Source: Chitinophaga eiseniae
Lineage (GTDB): Bacteria > Bacteroidota > Bacteroidia > Chitinophagales > Chitinophagaceae
Length of the DNA: 64,000 nt
Assembly (NCBI RefSeq): GCF_900167135.1
Contig: NZ_FUWZ01000005.1
Coordinates: forward strand, 567,003-631,002
Reading direction: 5' to 3'
Position numbers and translations under genes: made by a program. Below are positions 9,007-18,780 of the stretch, piece after piece. Within the stretch, counting starts at the first letter, position 1; the number at the start of each line of letters is the position of its first letter. The notes under the pieces are model-generated. The model did no database searches. It was not told the DNA's origin and worked only from the letters and a program-made list of their open reading frames with translations.

Positions 9007-12000
9007 ATGAGTAAACCAAATCTAAATGTGCTGATGTGGCGCGCACTGATGCTGATGATAGCCTTTGTCATGCAGCATGCGCTGGCGATAGCGCAACAGA
9101 AAAATGTAACCGGCACCGTCAGGGATGAAAAAGGGAACGCTCTTCCGGGCGCCACCATCCTCGTAAAAGGTACAAAGAAAGGAATGGTGTCTAATGCAGA
9201 CGGTAGCTTCAGTCTCAATGCCGGCGACGCCCCTGCTACCCTGGTGATTTCCATGACCGGTTTTGCACCGCTAACGGTAGCGGCTACACCCGGAATACCT
9301 TTAAATGCTGTATTGAAAGAGAATGCAAAAGACCTGAATGAAGTCATGGTCGTAGGCTATGGCACACAGAAAAAGTCTTCCCTGACGGGCAGCGTGGCGC
9401 AGATTTCTTCTGCTGAACTGAAGAAAACGCCCGCCATGAACCTTACCAATATGCTGGCAGGCCGGCTACCAGGGCTGGTGGCCACACAAACTTCCGGCCG
9501 GCCGGGATTTGATGATGCTTCCCTGCTCATCCGCGGACAAGGTACCTACAATAACAACAGTCCTGTCGTGATTGTAGACGGCGTGCAACGCTCTTTCGCT
9601 AACCTCGACCCTTCGGAAGTGGAAAGCATTTCTATCCTTAAAGATGCTGCGGCTGCCGCCACCTACGGCGTGCAGGGAGCCAACGGCGTCATACTCGTCA
9701 CCACCAAAAGGGGCGCCTCCGGCAAACCTGTGGTGTCCTACGATGGAGAAGTGACCCGTACTGCCTTCACCCGCTTTCCTAAATTCCTGAACGGGCCGGA
9801 CTATATGTACTGGCTGAAGAAAGGAGAACAAATGGATAACGACTACCTCACCGCTACGGGAGGTGATCCTATTCCCTATACCTATTCCGATGCACAGATC
9901 GCTGCGCTGCGCAACGGGACCAATAAAGATCCTTTTCTCGGCAACACAGACTGGACCGGCATGCTCACCGGCCGGAAAACAATGGCGCAACACCACAGCG
10001 TCAGCGTAAGAGGCGGCTCCGATAAAGTACGGTATTTCTCCAATGCCAGTTACCTCGACCAGGAAGGGGTGGTAAAGGGCTCCGACTACAAACGATACAA
10101 TGTGCGCACCAACCTTGATGCCAACATAAATAAGATTCTCTCGGTAGCGCTGGACCTCGGCGCCCGCCAGGAAACCCGTAACAGTACCGGTATTCCTGCT
10201 GATGACGGCGAATACATGAACCCCTTCTACCAGGCAGTGAGAACATTGCCGAACATCCCGGCCACCTACAATGATATACCTGCCGCCACACGCTCCAACT
10301 CCGGCATTGTGAACCCCATCGCGGCGATAGAAAACTCGGGCTGGCAACGGTACATTACCAGTACCTTTCAGGGTGCTATCACCTTTACCGCCCATATCCC
10401 TTATGTAAAAGGACTGGACCTGAAACTGATGGCGGCCTATGACAAGTCTTTCCAGGAATTCAGGGGATGGACAGCGCCCTACACCCTGATGGTAAGGGAA
10501 CAAGGCAGCACCGGATGGTACTGGAACCAATCCACGCCACCGGGAATCACCATCAACACCATCCGTCAGTCACAGGCCAACAACTCGCGGCAAACGTTTC
10601 AGCCCAGCATCAATTACAGCACGGAAATTGGCCACCATAGCATCAAAGCGCTGGCCTTGTACGAATACTCCCGCCGCGATAACAACGGTTTCTCCGCCGG
10701 CGGCGCCAACCTGCCCCTTACTGAGCTGAAAGAAATTGATTTCCGTGACCAGGATAATAAATACATTGTACAGCCTACCGGCAACAGTGGTACCAACGCC
10801 CGCGCCGGCCTCGTGACGAGGATCAACTACGCCTATAAAAACAAATACCTGCTGGAACTGGTATCCCGCTACGACGGATCTGTATACTTCCCTACGCATA
10901 ACCGTTGGGGTTTCTTCCCGGCTGCCTCGGCCGCCTGGGTGATCAGCGAAGAAGGTTTCTTCAGCCAGCTGAAAGAAAAAGTCGATTTCCTGAAACTGAG
11001 AGCTTCCTACGGTAAGCTGGGCAATGACCAGGGATACAGCGATTACCAATATCTTCAGACGTTCTCCCTGTCTTCCAAACCCGTGATGGTGGTGGGCGAT
11101 AAAGCCGTTTCCGGTATTTACTCCGGCGCTATTCCCAACACACTCCTGACATGGGAGAAAGCCTATAATACCAACGTAGGGGTAGATGCTACCTTCTTCC
11201 ACGGCGGCTTAAGTGTATCAGCGGAATATTTCTATAAGCTCACCAAAGATATCCTGGACCTGCAGGGTAACCTGTTTCCCCCTTCTATGGGAGGCTACTA
11301 CCCGCAGGTGGTCAACCGCGGGATGGCCGACGTAAGAGGTTTCGATCTGCAACTGACCCACCGCCATAAGGTAAATGCAAGATTTGACTACGCCGTTACC
11401 GGTAACCTCAACTGGTCACGCAACAAGATTCTGGTGAAGAATGATCCCGACGGGTTGCCGGCCTGGCAAAGAAGTCCGGGCAGAAGCATCGGCGAAAAGA
11501 AAGGTTTTATTTCAGAAGGCCTCTTCCAGAACTGGGAGGAAGTGAATAACTGGGCTTCTTCTCCCAGCGGTGGCGCCGCACCGGGGTTCATCAAATATAA
11601 AGACATCAATGGCGACGGTAAAATTACCACCGACGATATTACGTATATGGGCCGCAGCAACATTCCACAGCTGATGTATGGACTGAACCTGGAGCTGCGT
11701 TATGGCATCTTCGATTTTTCTGCCCTCATTCAGGGCGCCGGAATGAGAGACGTGTCGCTGGGTGGTGAATACGAAGGCTCCTCCGGCACCTGGGGCGTCA
11801 ATGACAATACACCGTTTACCCGGCCATTTTATGGCGGTGGCAACAGCCCCTACTACCTGGTAGAGCAGGCCTGGACCCCGGACAATCCCACTGCGCGTTA
11901 TCCCCGTTTAACAGCCGACAGGGCGGGATTTCCGAACCACAACGGCTGGGCCAACTCCCAATGGGTAAGGAACGGCGCTTACGTGCGGCTCAAATCCGCG

Positions 12001-12192
12001 CAGCTGGGCGTCACCTTGCCGGCGTCGATACTAAGGGCGCTGAACGTAGAAAAATGCCGCTTTTATCTGGCCGGCTTCAACCTCCTCACCTTCGATCATC
12101 TGAAGTACATGGACCCGGAAATGCCCAATGCCAACAACGGCTTCTATCCGCAGCAACAGATGATGTCTTTCGGAGCTAACCTTACTTTCTAA
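9007..12192 (+). CDS. SusC/RagA family TonB-linked outer membrane protein
   Basis: Complete 1061-residue TonB-dependent transporter. Order of parts: signal peptide ending near A-I-A-Q-Q (residue 29), a carboxypeptidase-regulatory-like beta-sandwich (G-T-V-R-D-E-K-G through about residue 110), a TonB-box-like segment with V-V-G-Y-G-T-Q-K, the plug domain containing the SusC signature with A-A-A-A-T-Y-G-V-Q-G-A-N-G-V-I-L-V-T-T-K-R-G, then the barrel, which ends in N-L-T-F. A calcium-like loop D-I-N-G-D-G-K-I lies in the barrel's last third. ATG at 9007 is chosen over a TTG at 8980 because it leads straight into the signal peptide. SusD follows 18 bases later. It lacks an STN domain, so it is not directly wired to an anti-sigma factor. 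Confidence 0.96.
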   Translation: MSKPNLNVLMWRALMLMIAFVMQHALAIAQQKNVTGTVRDEKGNALPGATILVKGTKKGMVSNADGSFSLNAGDAPATLVISMTGFAPLTVAATPGIPLNAVLKENAKDLNEVMVVGYGTQKKSSLTGSVAQISSAELKKTPAMNLTNMLAGRLPGLVATQTSGRPGFDDASLLIRGQGTYNNNSPVVIVDGVQRSFANLDPSEVESISILKDAAAAATYGVQGANGVILVTTKRGASGKPVVSYDGEVTRTAFTRFPKFLNGPDYMYWLKKGEQMDNDYLTATGGDPIPYTYSDAQIAALRNGTNKDPFLGNTDWTGMLTGRKTMAQHHSVSVRGGSDKVRYFSNASYLDQEGVVKGSDYKRYNVRTNLDANINKILSVALDLGARQETRNSTGIPADDGEYMNPFYQAVRTLPNIPATYNDIPAATRSNSGIVNPIAAIENSGWQRYITSTFQGAITFTAHIPYVKGLDLKLMAAYDKSFQEFRGWTAPYTLMVREQGSTGWYWNQSTPPGITINTIRQSQANNSRQTFQPSINYSTEIGHHSIKALALYEYSRRDNNGFSAGGANLPLTELKEIDFRDQDNKYIVQPTGNSGTNARAGLVTRINYAYKNKYLLELVSRYDGSVYFPTHNRWGFFPAASAAWVISEEGFFSQLKEKVDFLKLRASYGKLGNDQGYSDYQYLQTFSLSSKPVMVVGDKAVSGIYSGAIPNTLLTWEKAYNTNVGVDATFFHGGLSVSAEYFYKLTKDILDLQGNLFPPSMGGYYPQVVNRGMADVRGFDLQLTHRHKVNARFDYAVTGNLNWSRNKILVKNDPDGLPAWQRSPGRSIGEKKGFISEGLFQNWEEVNNWASSPSGGAAPGFIKYKDINGDGKITTDDITYMGRSNIPQLMYGLNLELRYGIFDFSALIQGAGMRDVSLGGEYEGSSGTWGVNDNTPFTRPFYGGGNSPYYLVEQAWTPDNPTARYPRLTADRAGFPNHNGWANSQWVRNGAYVRLKSAQLGVTLPASILRALNVEKCRFYLAGFNLLTFDHLKYMDPEMPNANNGFYPQQQMMSFGANLTF

Positions 12193-12210
12193 ACGGAAAA
12201 GCTATTACTT

Positions 12211-13899
12211 ATGACCACATTACGCGCTAATATAAAAACCGCTTTACTACTGTTGCTGCTGGCAGGTGGTGTACAGTCCTGCAAACTGGATGGTATGCCC
12301 GGCGACCGGTATACCGATGCGGCTATCTGGAAAGATGCCGCCAATGTTGACCTGTACGTTTACGGTTTATACGATCAGTTTAAGCCTTATACCTTCGGGC
12401 AGTTTCCTATCGGCTACAGCAATGCAACAGATGCCTTTACCGATATTGAAAAATATACTTCCAATTCTATGGGCAACGGGACGGTGAACAGGTTGGCCTA
12501 TAATCCCGGACAGGTGAATGCCGCGTCACCGGGCATCTCTGTCTGGGACAACGCTTATGGAAACATCCGCCGTATCAATGAATTTCTGAACGGGATGCGG
12601 CTGTATGCCAAACTCACCGACCAGCAAAAGATGCAGTTCGAAGCGGAAGTCCGCTACCTGCGGGCCTACAACTACTTCTGGCTGGCGCGTGTCAACGGGA
12701 GCGTGATCATCATGGATAAGCTCCCGGTAGATAAAAGCCAGGCACGTTCCAGCGAAGATGACGTGTGGAACTTCATTGCGGCCGATCTCAGTTTTGCCGC
12801 GCAGCATTTGCCGAAACAATGGCCGGCTGCGCAGAAAGGAAGGGTGACCCAGGGCGCCGCTTACGGATTGCTGTCACGGGCATGGTTATACGCAGCTTCA
12901 ATAGCCGAATACGATAACAAACAGTTCAATAAGGACCCGCTTACCGGCGTACCGTCCTCCAAAAAAACGGAATACTACCAGCACGCCGCTGATGCCGCGG
13001 CCGCCGTTATCGGCCTGGGTATATATGACCTGGAGGCCGACTATGCCAAAGCGTTTTCAAACAATAACAGCAAAGAAGCCATCTTCGCCTTGTATTACCA
13101 GCGCCCGGGCGTTACCCATCAGCTGGACTTCTACTTCGCGCCTCCGGCAGACGTGGCCGGCGGCGGCGCTACGGGCGTGCCCACTGCTGAACTGGTAAAT
13201 GAATATGAAATGGCGGACGGCCGGAAATTCTCCTGGTCAGAAGCGGACATGAAAGCCGATCCTTATGCCGGCAGAGAGCCGCGTTTCTACGCTTCCATGA
13301 TCTATAACGGCGCCTCCTGGAAAGGCCGGACCATCAATACCACACCGGACGACGATAAGGAAGGATACATCGACTTTAAAGTCACCGCCGATCCACGTAA
13401 AACAGTCACCGGTTACTACCGGCGTAAAATGCTGGATGAAACCAACACCGACATCCTGGTGCTCAACAGTAACCAGCCCTGGGTAGAAATGCGCTATGCG
13501 GAGATATTACTGATACATGCAGAGGCATTGACCAAACTAGGCAAAATAGGAGATGCTAAAAATTCCCTTAATAAAGTGAGGGCGCGGGTGAACCTGCCGG
13601 GTACGCCTGCCGCCACACCGGAAGCCATGATGGCCGCCATAGAGCATGAACGTAAAGTGGAGCTGGCATTTGAAGGCCACCGTTACTGGGATCTTCGCCG
13701 TTGGCGTAAAGCGCATATTGTATTGAACAATGTACGTTTTCACGGGCATAAGGTGACCTCTAATGGTAACGGATTCGACTATACGGAAGTGGACTGCGAT
13801 AAAGAGAACCGTTATTTCCCGGCCTCTTTCTACTATCTGCCGATCACCCAAAACGAAATTGTGACCAATCCCGCCATGAAACAAATTCAGGGCTGGTAA
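12211..13899 (+). CDS. RagB/SusD family nutrient uptake outer membrane lipoprotein
   Basis: Partner lipoprotein of the preceding SusC. A hydrophobic signal segment ends in a lipobox with Cys at about residue 24 (V-Q-S-C). The SusD core segment E-A-E-V-R-Y-L-R-A-Y-N-Y-F-W-L near residue 148 and the late block R-Y-A-E-I-L-L-I-H-A-E-A-L followed by E-R-K-V-E-L-A-F-E-G-H-R-Y-W-D-L-R-R-W are both present. The length of 562 is at the upper end of the normal range. It is the second gene of a five-gene locus with a surface lipoprotein, a GHL10-like enzyme and an SGNH hydrolase. Confidence 0.96.
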   Translation: MTTLRANIKTALLLLLLAGGVQSCKLDGMPGDRYTDAAIWKDAANVDLYVYGLYDQFKPYTFGQFPIGYSNATDAFTDIEKYTSNSMGNGTVNRLAYNPGQVNAASPGISVWDNAYGNIRRINEFLNGMRLYAKLTDQQKMQFEAEVRYLRAYNYFWLARVNGSVIIMDKLPVDKSQARSSEDDVWNFIAADLSFAAQHLPKQWPAAQKGRVTQGAAYGLLSRAWLYAASIAEYDNKQFNKDPLTGVPSSKKTEYYQHAADAAAAVIGLGIYDLEADYAKAFSNNNSKEAIFALYYQRPGVTHQLDFYFAPPADVAGGGATGVPTAELVNEYEMADGRKFSWSEADMKADPYAGREPRFYASMIYNGASWKGRTINTTPDDDKEGYIDFKVTADPRKTVTGYYRRKMLDETNTDILVLNSNQPWVEMRYAEILLIHAEALTKLGKIGDAKNSLNKVRARVNLPGTPAATPEAMMAAIEHERKVELAFEGHRYWDLRRWRKAHIVLNNVRFHGHKVTSNGNGFDYTEVDCDKENRYFPASFYYLPITQNEIVTNPAMKQIQGW

Positions 13900-13929
13900 T
13901 CAGTATGCGTAACAATAAATGATCTGTAC

Positions 13930-15606
13930 ATGCGAAACATATATATCATACCCGCCGTTATCATGGGGCTGTTCACGGCCATAACGTCCTGCCACAAGCC
14001 TGAAGCCATCTTTCCGAAGGAAGACAGCAAGCCTCAGTCGATCTGGCTGGAGTTGCCCGGCGTAAAAGATGCTGTTTTTGAGCCGGTATACAATGCTGCC
14101 AGAGACAGCGCTTTCATTGAGGTGCCTTATTTCTACCCGGTGGAATCAGATAATGAGACAGATATCAGCAAGCTGATATTAAGGGCCAATCTGCCGCTGG
14201 ATGCTGTCATGCGCCCGGCCATCGGTACGCTCATGGATATGTCGAAGCCGGTGGGCCTGGAAATTACAGGCGGTACCGGCCAGAAAAGTAAACTGGTCGT
14301 CGTAGCGAAAAAAGTGGGGGATGTAAGCGTGAAGAACGCCACCATGCACTACCTGCTGGATGGCGTGAATACAGCCGTGGAGGCCGTTGTGAAAGATAAT
14401 GATGTCATCTTCTATGTATTGCCCGGGGTAGATGTGTCCCAGGCACAGGTCAGCGTGACTGTTAACAGCCATTCTACTGCTTCGGTGGCTGACGGCGCGA
14501 CCGTCGACCTCTCCAACCCTGTACCGTTTACCGTAAAAAGTATAGACGGCATTATCAAACAATATACGCTGAAAGTAATGCCACCGGTGAAAAAGCCCTA
14601 CGGCATTGGTATTACACGTAAGCTGTTTGTGAAACTGGGCGCTGCTTCCGGTGGTGGCGGGATCAGCACCAATTATACAGAAACCAGTATGGCGGTGAGC
14701 GGTGATCACCTGGTGATTGTCAGCAACACGAACCCGTCCAGGCTGCGCCTCTTTAGCCGCACCACCGGCAATTATGTACAGGATATGCCATTGCCTGCCG
14801 GTAATTTCTATTCCTTCCAGATGCAGAACGATACGGCCGGAGCATTGGTAGGCGCCAGCTTCGCGGCATTGAACGATAAGTTTACGCTGTACCGCTGGAA
14901 GAACGCCACCGACCCGGCGCCGGAAAAAATCCTGGAATGGAACAACACGACCGCCTGGGCCGGGATAGGCCGACGGGTACGCATATACGGTGATTTAAAC
15001 AAAGATGCGGTGATTTATGCGACGGCGTCTCAAACAGCCGACATTTACAAGTGGCGTATTCATAACGGAAAAATCGTCAACGCTGCCAATACGCCGGATA
15101 TGAATGCCGCACCTGTGGTAGCTACTTATAAAGGTACGAGCAACATCGGCTACCTGGCAGACGCCTTGCCGACAGCGGTATCTTTCTCCGGCACCTATTT
15201 CATGAACTACGGAAGCGAAGTGGCTATGGTCAATGGCGGCAGCAACGCGCGTGTCGCAGCTTTCCATGCAGATGCCGCCGGTTATATTTTTCATGCACCT
15301 TCTGTATACTTCAACTTTAACGGGGCGAGCTACCTGGCACTGCTGAAATACAATTCCTGGAGCCTCAATAACGGTAATATAGCGCTCTTTGACGTGACCG
15401 ATCCGTCTGCCGTGAGCATGTCGCCCGCCAACCCGGCGTATGGTGCATTTAATGTCTTTAATTCGGAAACGATAGCCGGCGCTGCTGACAACGGCAACGG
15501 TACCGGTGATGTATGTGTGTCTTTTGCCCCGGACAGGTCCAGCGCCTATATCTATATGCTGCTGACCAACGTGGGGATCATCGGATACGAACTTACCACC
15601 TATTAA
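13930..15606 (+). CDS. surface lipoprotein with Ig-like and propeller-like domains (DUF5018/DUF4623-like)
   Basis: A 558-residue lipoprotein (lipobox I-T-S-C, Cys about residue 21). The first 220 residues look like two tandem Ig-like beta-sandwiches with a P-F-T-V-K-S-x-D-G motif that recalls DUF5018-type domains. The remaining part has short repeating beta segments (for example M-A-V-S-G-D-H-L-V-I-V-S and L-R-L-F-S-R-T-T-G-N) suggestive of a propeller, as in DUF4623-type proteins of Bacteroides. Its position directly after SusD is the usual place for SusE/F-like or other surface glycan-binding proteins, which is the likely role. The domain names are from memory of the families and should be treated as provisional. 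Confidence 0.75.
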   Translation: MRNIYIIPAVIMGLFTAITSCHKPEAIFPKEDSKPQSIWLELPGVKDAVFEPVYNAARDSAFIEVPYFYPVESDNETDISKLILRANLPLDAVMRPAIGTLMDMSKPVGLEITGGTGQKSKLVVVAKKVGDVSVKNATMHYLLDGVNTAVEAVVKDNDVIFYVLPGVDVSQAQVSVTVNSHSTASVADGATVDLSNPVPFTVKSIDGIIKQYTLKVMPPVKKPYGIGITRKLFVKLGAASGGGGISTNYTETSMAVSGDHLVIVSNTNPSRLRLFSRTTGNYVQDMPLPAGNFYSFQMQNDTAGALVGASFAALNDKFTLYRWKNATDPAPEKILEWNNTTAWAGIGRRVRIYGDLNKDAVIYATASQTADIYKWRIHNGKIVNAANTPDMNAAPVVATYKGTSNIGYLADALPTAVSFSGTYFMNYGSEVAMVNGGSNARVAAFHADAAGYIFHAPSVYFNFNGASYLALLKYNSWSLNNGNIALFDVTDPSAVSMSPANPAYGAFNVFNSETIAGAADNGNGTGDVCVSFAPDRSSAYIYMLLTNVGIIGYELTTY

Positions 15607-15614
15607 TCACCTGC

Positions 15615-15648
15615 CCGGCGCATAGCGCATCCTGTGCGCCGGCTTTTT
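15615..15648 (+). terminator. intrinsic terminator or attenuator inside the locus
   Basis: An 8-bp GC-rich inverted repeat (arms 15615-15622 and 15635-15642) is followed by a five-base T run at 15644-15648. It lies between the surface lipoprotein and the GHL10-like gene, so it may lower expression of the downstream enzymes relative to SusC/SusD. Confidence 0.6.
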
Positions 15649-15661
15649 AAAGCATTGCCTT

Positions 15662-17065
15662 ATGAAAAAAATACAGTTTTTTTCCGCATTGTTGCTGCTG
15701 CTGCTGGCAGCGGCCGCGTGTAAAAAGAATAATGATAGCTCGCCCGTTCCCGGCCCCGAAGAAGGCACCGATACCCTTGTGACGCCCGGTGGTAAAAAGG
15801 AAGCGATTGTATGGATAGACCTCAACGCGAACGTGTTCGGGACCTATGGCCGTTTCAATGATACGCCGGCCATCCGTAAAACGCTGGACACACTGCAGCA
15901 GATCGGCATCACGGCCCTGGTGGTGGATGTAAAAGAGTCTTCCGGCCATACCGTTTTCCCCAGTGCCTTTACCGGCAAGGTGGCCAGTCGTAACGGCAAG
16001 TCGCTGCCATCCAATGCTGATTATCTCGACTTTATCGTGAAGACTGCCAAAGCGAGGAATATGAAAGTGTACGCCTCGGTGATGACTTTCGTGGAGGGGG
16101 ACAACGATAGAAAATCCGGTGCTGTTTTCGAAGATGCTACCTTTAAAAACAAATACCAGTCGGTTGTATGTGATGTTAATGGCAAACGGGTACCCATCAC
16201 GGAAACCGGCAGGCCCGGGTTTGTGAATCCCGCTTATCCGGAAGTACAGGACCGTATCATCAATATCCTGAAAGAAATAGTGACGAAATACGCAGTTGAT
16301 GGCGTTATCCTTGATTATGCCCGTTACGCCAATATCGACGCGGATTTCTCCGATTACAGTAAAACACAGTTCGTACAATACCTGAAAACGGTTTTTAATG
16401 ACCAGAACGCCAATTTCATCAATTTCCCGACAGATGTTGTTTCCTCCTGGAAACAGGAAAATGGCCAGGTGACACCCGCTGCCACCGGTAAATACTACAA
16501 ACGCTGGCTGGCCTGGCGCATGAGCGTTATCTACAACTTTGTGAAGAAAGCACATGCCGCCATAAAGGCTACCCGCGCCGATGCCCTGTTCGGTGCTTAT
16601 GTGGGGGGCTGGTATGGCGATTATTATCCCGTGGGGGTTAACTGGGCCAGCCAGCAATATGATCCGTTCAATGATCCGGTTATCCGTATGGATTGGGCCT
16701 ATCCTCAAACGAAAGACTATGGTTATGCCGAAGAGCTGGGGCTGCTGATGACAGGCAATTACTTTGCACAGATTATGTTGGCCGACAATCCGGCTACAGC
16801 AGGATTGACCTACAACTGGTGGAGCCTGGAAGGCTCTCTGAACGGCGGCCGTTATGTGACCAAAAACAGGGTACCGCTGGTAGGCAGTATTGATGCCGGT
16901 AACACGCCCTGGAACAATAAGTCAGATATCCGTAAAGCCATAAAGCTTATTTTATCCAAAACCTCCGGTGTGATGATTTTTGATGTCGTGCACCTGTATG
17001 CGCCCCAATATAATCGTCTCGGTGTGCCGTTGTGGGATGAGGTAAAGGCCGGACTGCAACCATAG
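15662..17065 (+). CDS. family 10 glycosylhydrolase-like (GHL10) lipoprotein
   Basis: A 467-residue lipoprotein (signal segment ending A-A-A-C, Cys about residue 20) with a TIM-barrel of the GHL10 / alpha-amylase-like superfamily (PF02638 type). Visible hallmarks are L-V-V-D-V-K-E-S-S-G near residue 82, A-R-N-M-K-V-Y-A-S-V-M-T-F near 135, G-F-V-N-P-A-Y-P-E-V-Q-D near 187, and D-G-V-I-L-D-Y-A-R-Y near 215, which is typical of this family. The start is shortly after a terminator-like hairpin. Related proteins are annotated as glycosidases of uncertain specificity; the substrate is presumably the glycan handled by this Sus locus. Confidence 0.85.
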   Translation: MKKIQFFSALLLLLLAAAACKKNNDSSPVPGPEEGTDTLVTPGGKKEAIVWIDLNANVFGTYGRFNDTPAIRKTLDTLQQIGITALVVDVKESSGHTVFPSAFTGKVASRNGKSLPSNADYLDFIVKTAKARNMKVYASVMTFVEGDNDRKSGAVFEDATFKNKYQSVVCDVNGKRVPITETGRPGFVNPAYPEVQDRIINILKEIVTKYAVDGVILDYARYANIDADFSDYSKTQFVQYLKTVFNDQNANFINFPTDVVSSWKQENGQVTPAATGKYYKRWLAWRMSVIYNFVKKAHAAIKATRADALFGAYVGGWYGDYYPVGVNWASQQYDPFNDPVIRMDWAYPQTKDYGYAEELGLLMTGNYFAQIMLADNPATAGLTYNWWSLEGSLNGGRYVTKNRVPLVGSIDAGNTPWNNKSDIRKAIKLILSKTSGVMIFDVVHLYAPQYNRLGVPLWDEVKAGLQP

Positions 17066-17084
17066 ATCTGTAAAATATTGCACC

Positions 17085-17756
17085 ATGACATTTAAAAATA
17101 TTCCTTTGCTGTTGCTGGGATGCCTGGGTAGTATTATTTCGCTGCAGGCGCAGGATTCCAGCTATCATAATTATTTGTATGACAGCCGTACTGCTTATTT
17201 CCGGCAGCTACCGGTAGCCAGGAATCCGGTCGTCTTTTTTGGGGATAGCATTACGCAATGGGGCGACTGGTGTGAGTTTCTTGGAAAAGCGAATATACTG
17301 AACCGGGGCATTGCCGGCGATAATACCAACGGCCTGCTGGCGCGGGTAGAAGAGGTGGCCCGGCATCGGCCGGCGAGACTGTTTATACTCGTGGGCACCA
17401 ATGATCTCAACAAACAGATGCCGGCAGTTTCTATTGCAGCAAACTATCGGCGCATCATCGGCGCAGTGCAGCAGGCATCGCCCCATACACGTATTTATGT
17501 ACAGAGTGTGTTGCCGATTAATAACCAGCTTATCGGGCGGCAATATTACAGCGGTACGAATGAACAGATCATAGCGCTGAATACCCTGCTCAAATCCATG
17601 GCGGCGGAGGAGCATGTGACCTTTGTGGATGTGTATACGTCGCTGCTGGATAACACCGGGCAGATGGATGCACGCTATACCTACGATGGGCTGCATCTTT
17701 CCGGGGAAGGTTATCTGAAATGGGTACAGGTGCTGAAGCAAGGGCGGTTCATTTAA
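17085..17756 (+). CDS. SGNH/GDSL hydrolase family protein, exported
   Basis: Serine esterase of the SGNH clan, probably a carbohydrate esterase removing acyl groups from the target glycan. A signal peptide ends near L-Q-A-Q-D. All four blocks are present: G-D-S-I with the nucleophile Ser55, G-I-A-G-D (block II Gly), G-T-N-D (block III Asn) and D-G-L-H-L near the C-terminus giving the catalytic Asp and His. The length of 223 is typical. It is 19 bases after the GHL10-like gene and closes this locus. The motif set resembles sialate O-acetylesterase- or platelet-activating-factor acetylhydrolase-like bacterial proteins. Confidence 0.92.
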   Translation: MTFKNIPLLLLGCLGSIISLQAQDSSYHNYLYDSRTAYFRQLPVARNPVVFFGDSITQWGDWCEFLGKANILNRGIAGDNTNGLLARVEEVARHRPARLFILVGTNDLNKQMPAVSIAANYRRIIGAVQQASPHTRIYVQSVLPINNQLIGRQYYSGTNEQIIALNTLLKSMAAEEHVTFVDVYTSLLDNTGQMDARYTYDGLHLSGEGYLKWVQVLKQGRFI

Positions 17757-17874
17757 TGCCGCGGTGTGGCAGGATGATGACAATCATTCCGGTTCCCTGA
17801 CTGCCGTCATTCTTTCTTACCGGCCCGTTGAACTATATTTATTAAATTTAATATAGAAACGAAGGCAGATCAAT

Positions 17875-18780
17875 ATGCGGAAACGGAAGGATCGCAAAAT
17901 AATTTCGGTCATCAAAGCCAATGGCGATACCGAACCCTTTGATGAAGATAAAATCCGTCGCTCTTTAATAAGGTCCGGGACGGCTCCGGACATGGTGGAT
18001 ACTATCATCGGAGAGGTGGGGAAGAAGGTGTATGATAACATCACCACCAAAAAACTATATAAAATAGTTTTTAATGAACTGCAGAAGCGCAGACGCCCTG
18101 CGGCGGGTAAGTACCATCTCAAGAATGCCATTATGGAACTTGGCCCTACCGGCTTCCCTTTTGAAAGTTTTATCGCTTCGTTGTTCAGGGCAGCTGGTTA
18201 TCAGGTCGTAACCGGACAAATGGTGGAGGGGCATTGCGTCAAACATGAGGTTGACGTGATAGCAGAAAACGGAAAGGACCTGTTTATGATGGAATGCAAG
18301 TTTCACAGTAGTTCGGGTACGGTTTGCGATGTTAAAACTGCTTTGTATGTGCGTGCCCGTTTTTGGGATATTGAGGAAAAACTACCGGCACAGCAGGGTA
18401 CGGACGTGCAATTGTTTAAAGGGTGGCTGGTAACCAATACCCGCCTTACTACTGACGCTGAGCAATACGGCACTTGTTCAGGGTTGTCATTGATGAGCTG
18501 GAACTTCCCGGCCGGGCAAAGCTTGCGGGAAAGGATCGATGCCAATGGTCTTTATCCGGTAACGTGTATCACTTCCCTCAGCCGTGATGAAAAAGAAAAA
18601 TTGCTGGCGGCAGATGTTGTATTGTGCAAGGAACTCGCTAAGGCTCCGGAAGTGCTTGGGAAAATAGGTGTCTCAGCATCCCGGGCCCAAAGAATAACAG
18701 AGGAGGCGGTGAATATCTGCCGGGAAAACATGACCATGCATGATGAAAGAAAGACTCCAAAAGATCGCATCCATGAGTAA
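17875..18780 (+). CDS. ATP-cone and PD-(D/E)XK nuclease-like domain protein
   Basis: Two domains are visible. Residues about 8-95 form an ATP-cone (V-I-K-A-N-G-D-T-E-P-F-D-E-D-K-I-R-R-S-L), the nucleotide-sensing module known from ribonucleotide reductases and NrdR. Residues about 100-200 have a restriction-endonuclease-like fold: F-E-S-F-I-A-S-L-F-R-A-A-G-Y, then E-V-D-V-I-A and M-E-C-K-F-H, which supply a D...ExK active-site pattern as in Mrr-like nucleases. The C-terminal 90 residues look helical, with a helix-hairpin-helix-like flavour. The next gene overlaps the stop codon, so the nuclease-like protein and a P-loop NTPase are probably made together. A nucleotide-sensing DNA repair or defence role is plausible but unproven. 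Confidence 0.85.
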   Translation: MRKRKDRKIISVIKANGDTEPFDEDKIRRSLIRSGTAPDMVDTIIGEVGKKVYDNITTKKLYKIVFNELQKRRRPAAGKYHLKNAIMELGPTGFPFESFIASLFRAAGYQVVTGQMVEGHCVKHEVDVIAENGKDLFMMECKFHSSSGTVCDVKTALYVRARFWDIEEKLPAQQGTDVQLFKGWLVTNTRLTTDAEQYGTCSGLSLMSWNFPAGQSLRERIDANGLYPVTCITSLSRDEKEKLLAADVVLCKELAKAPEVLGKIGVSASRAQRITEEAVNICRENMTMHDERKTPKDRIHE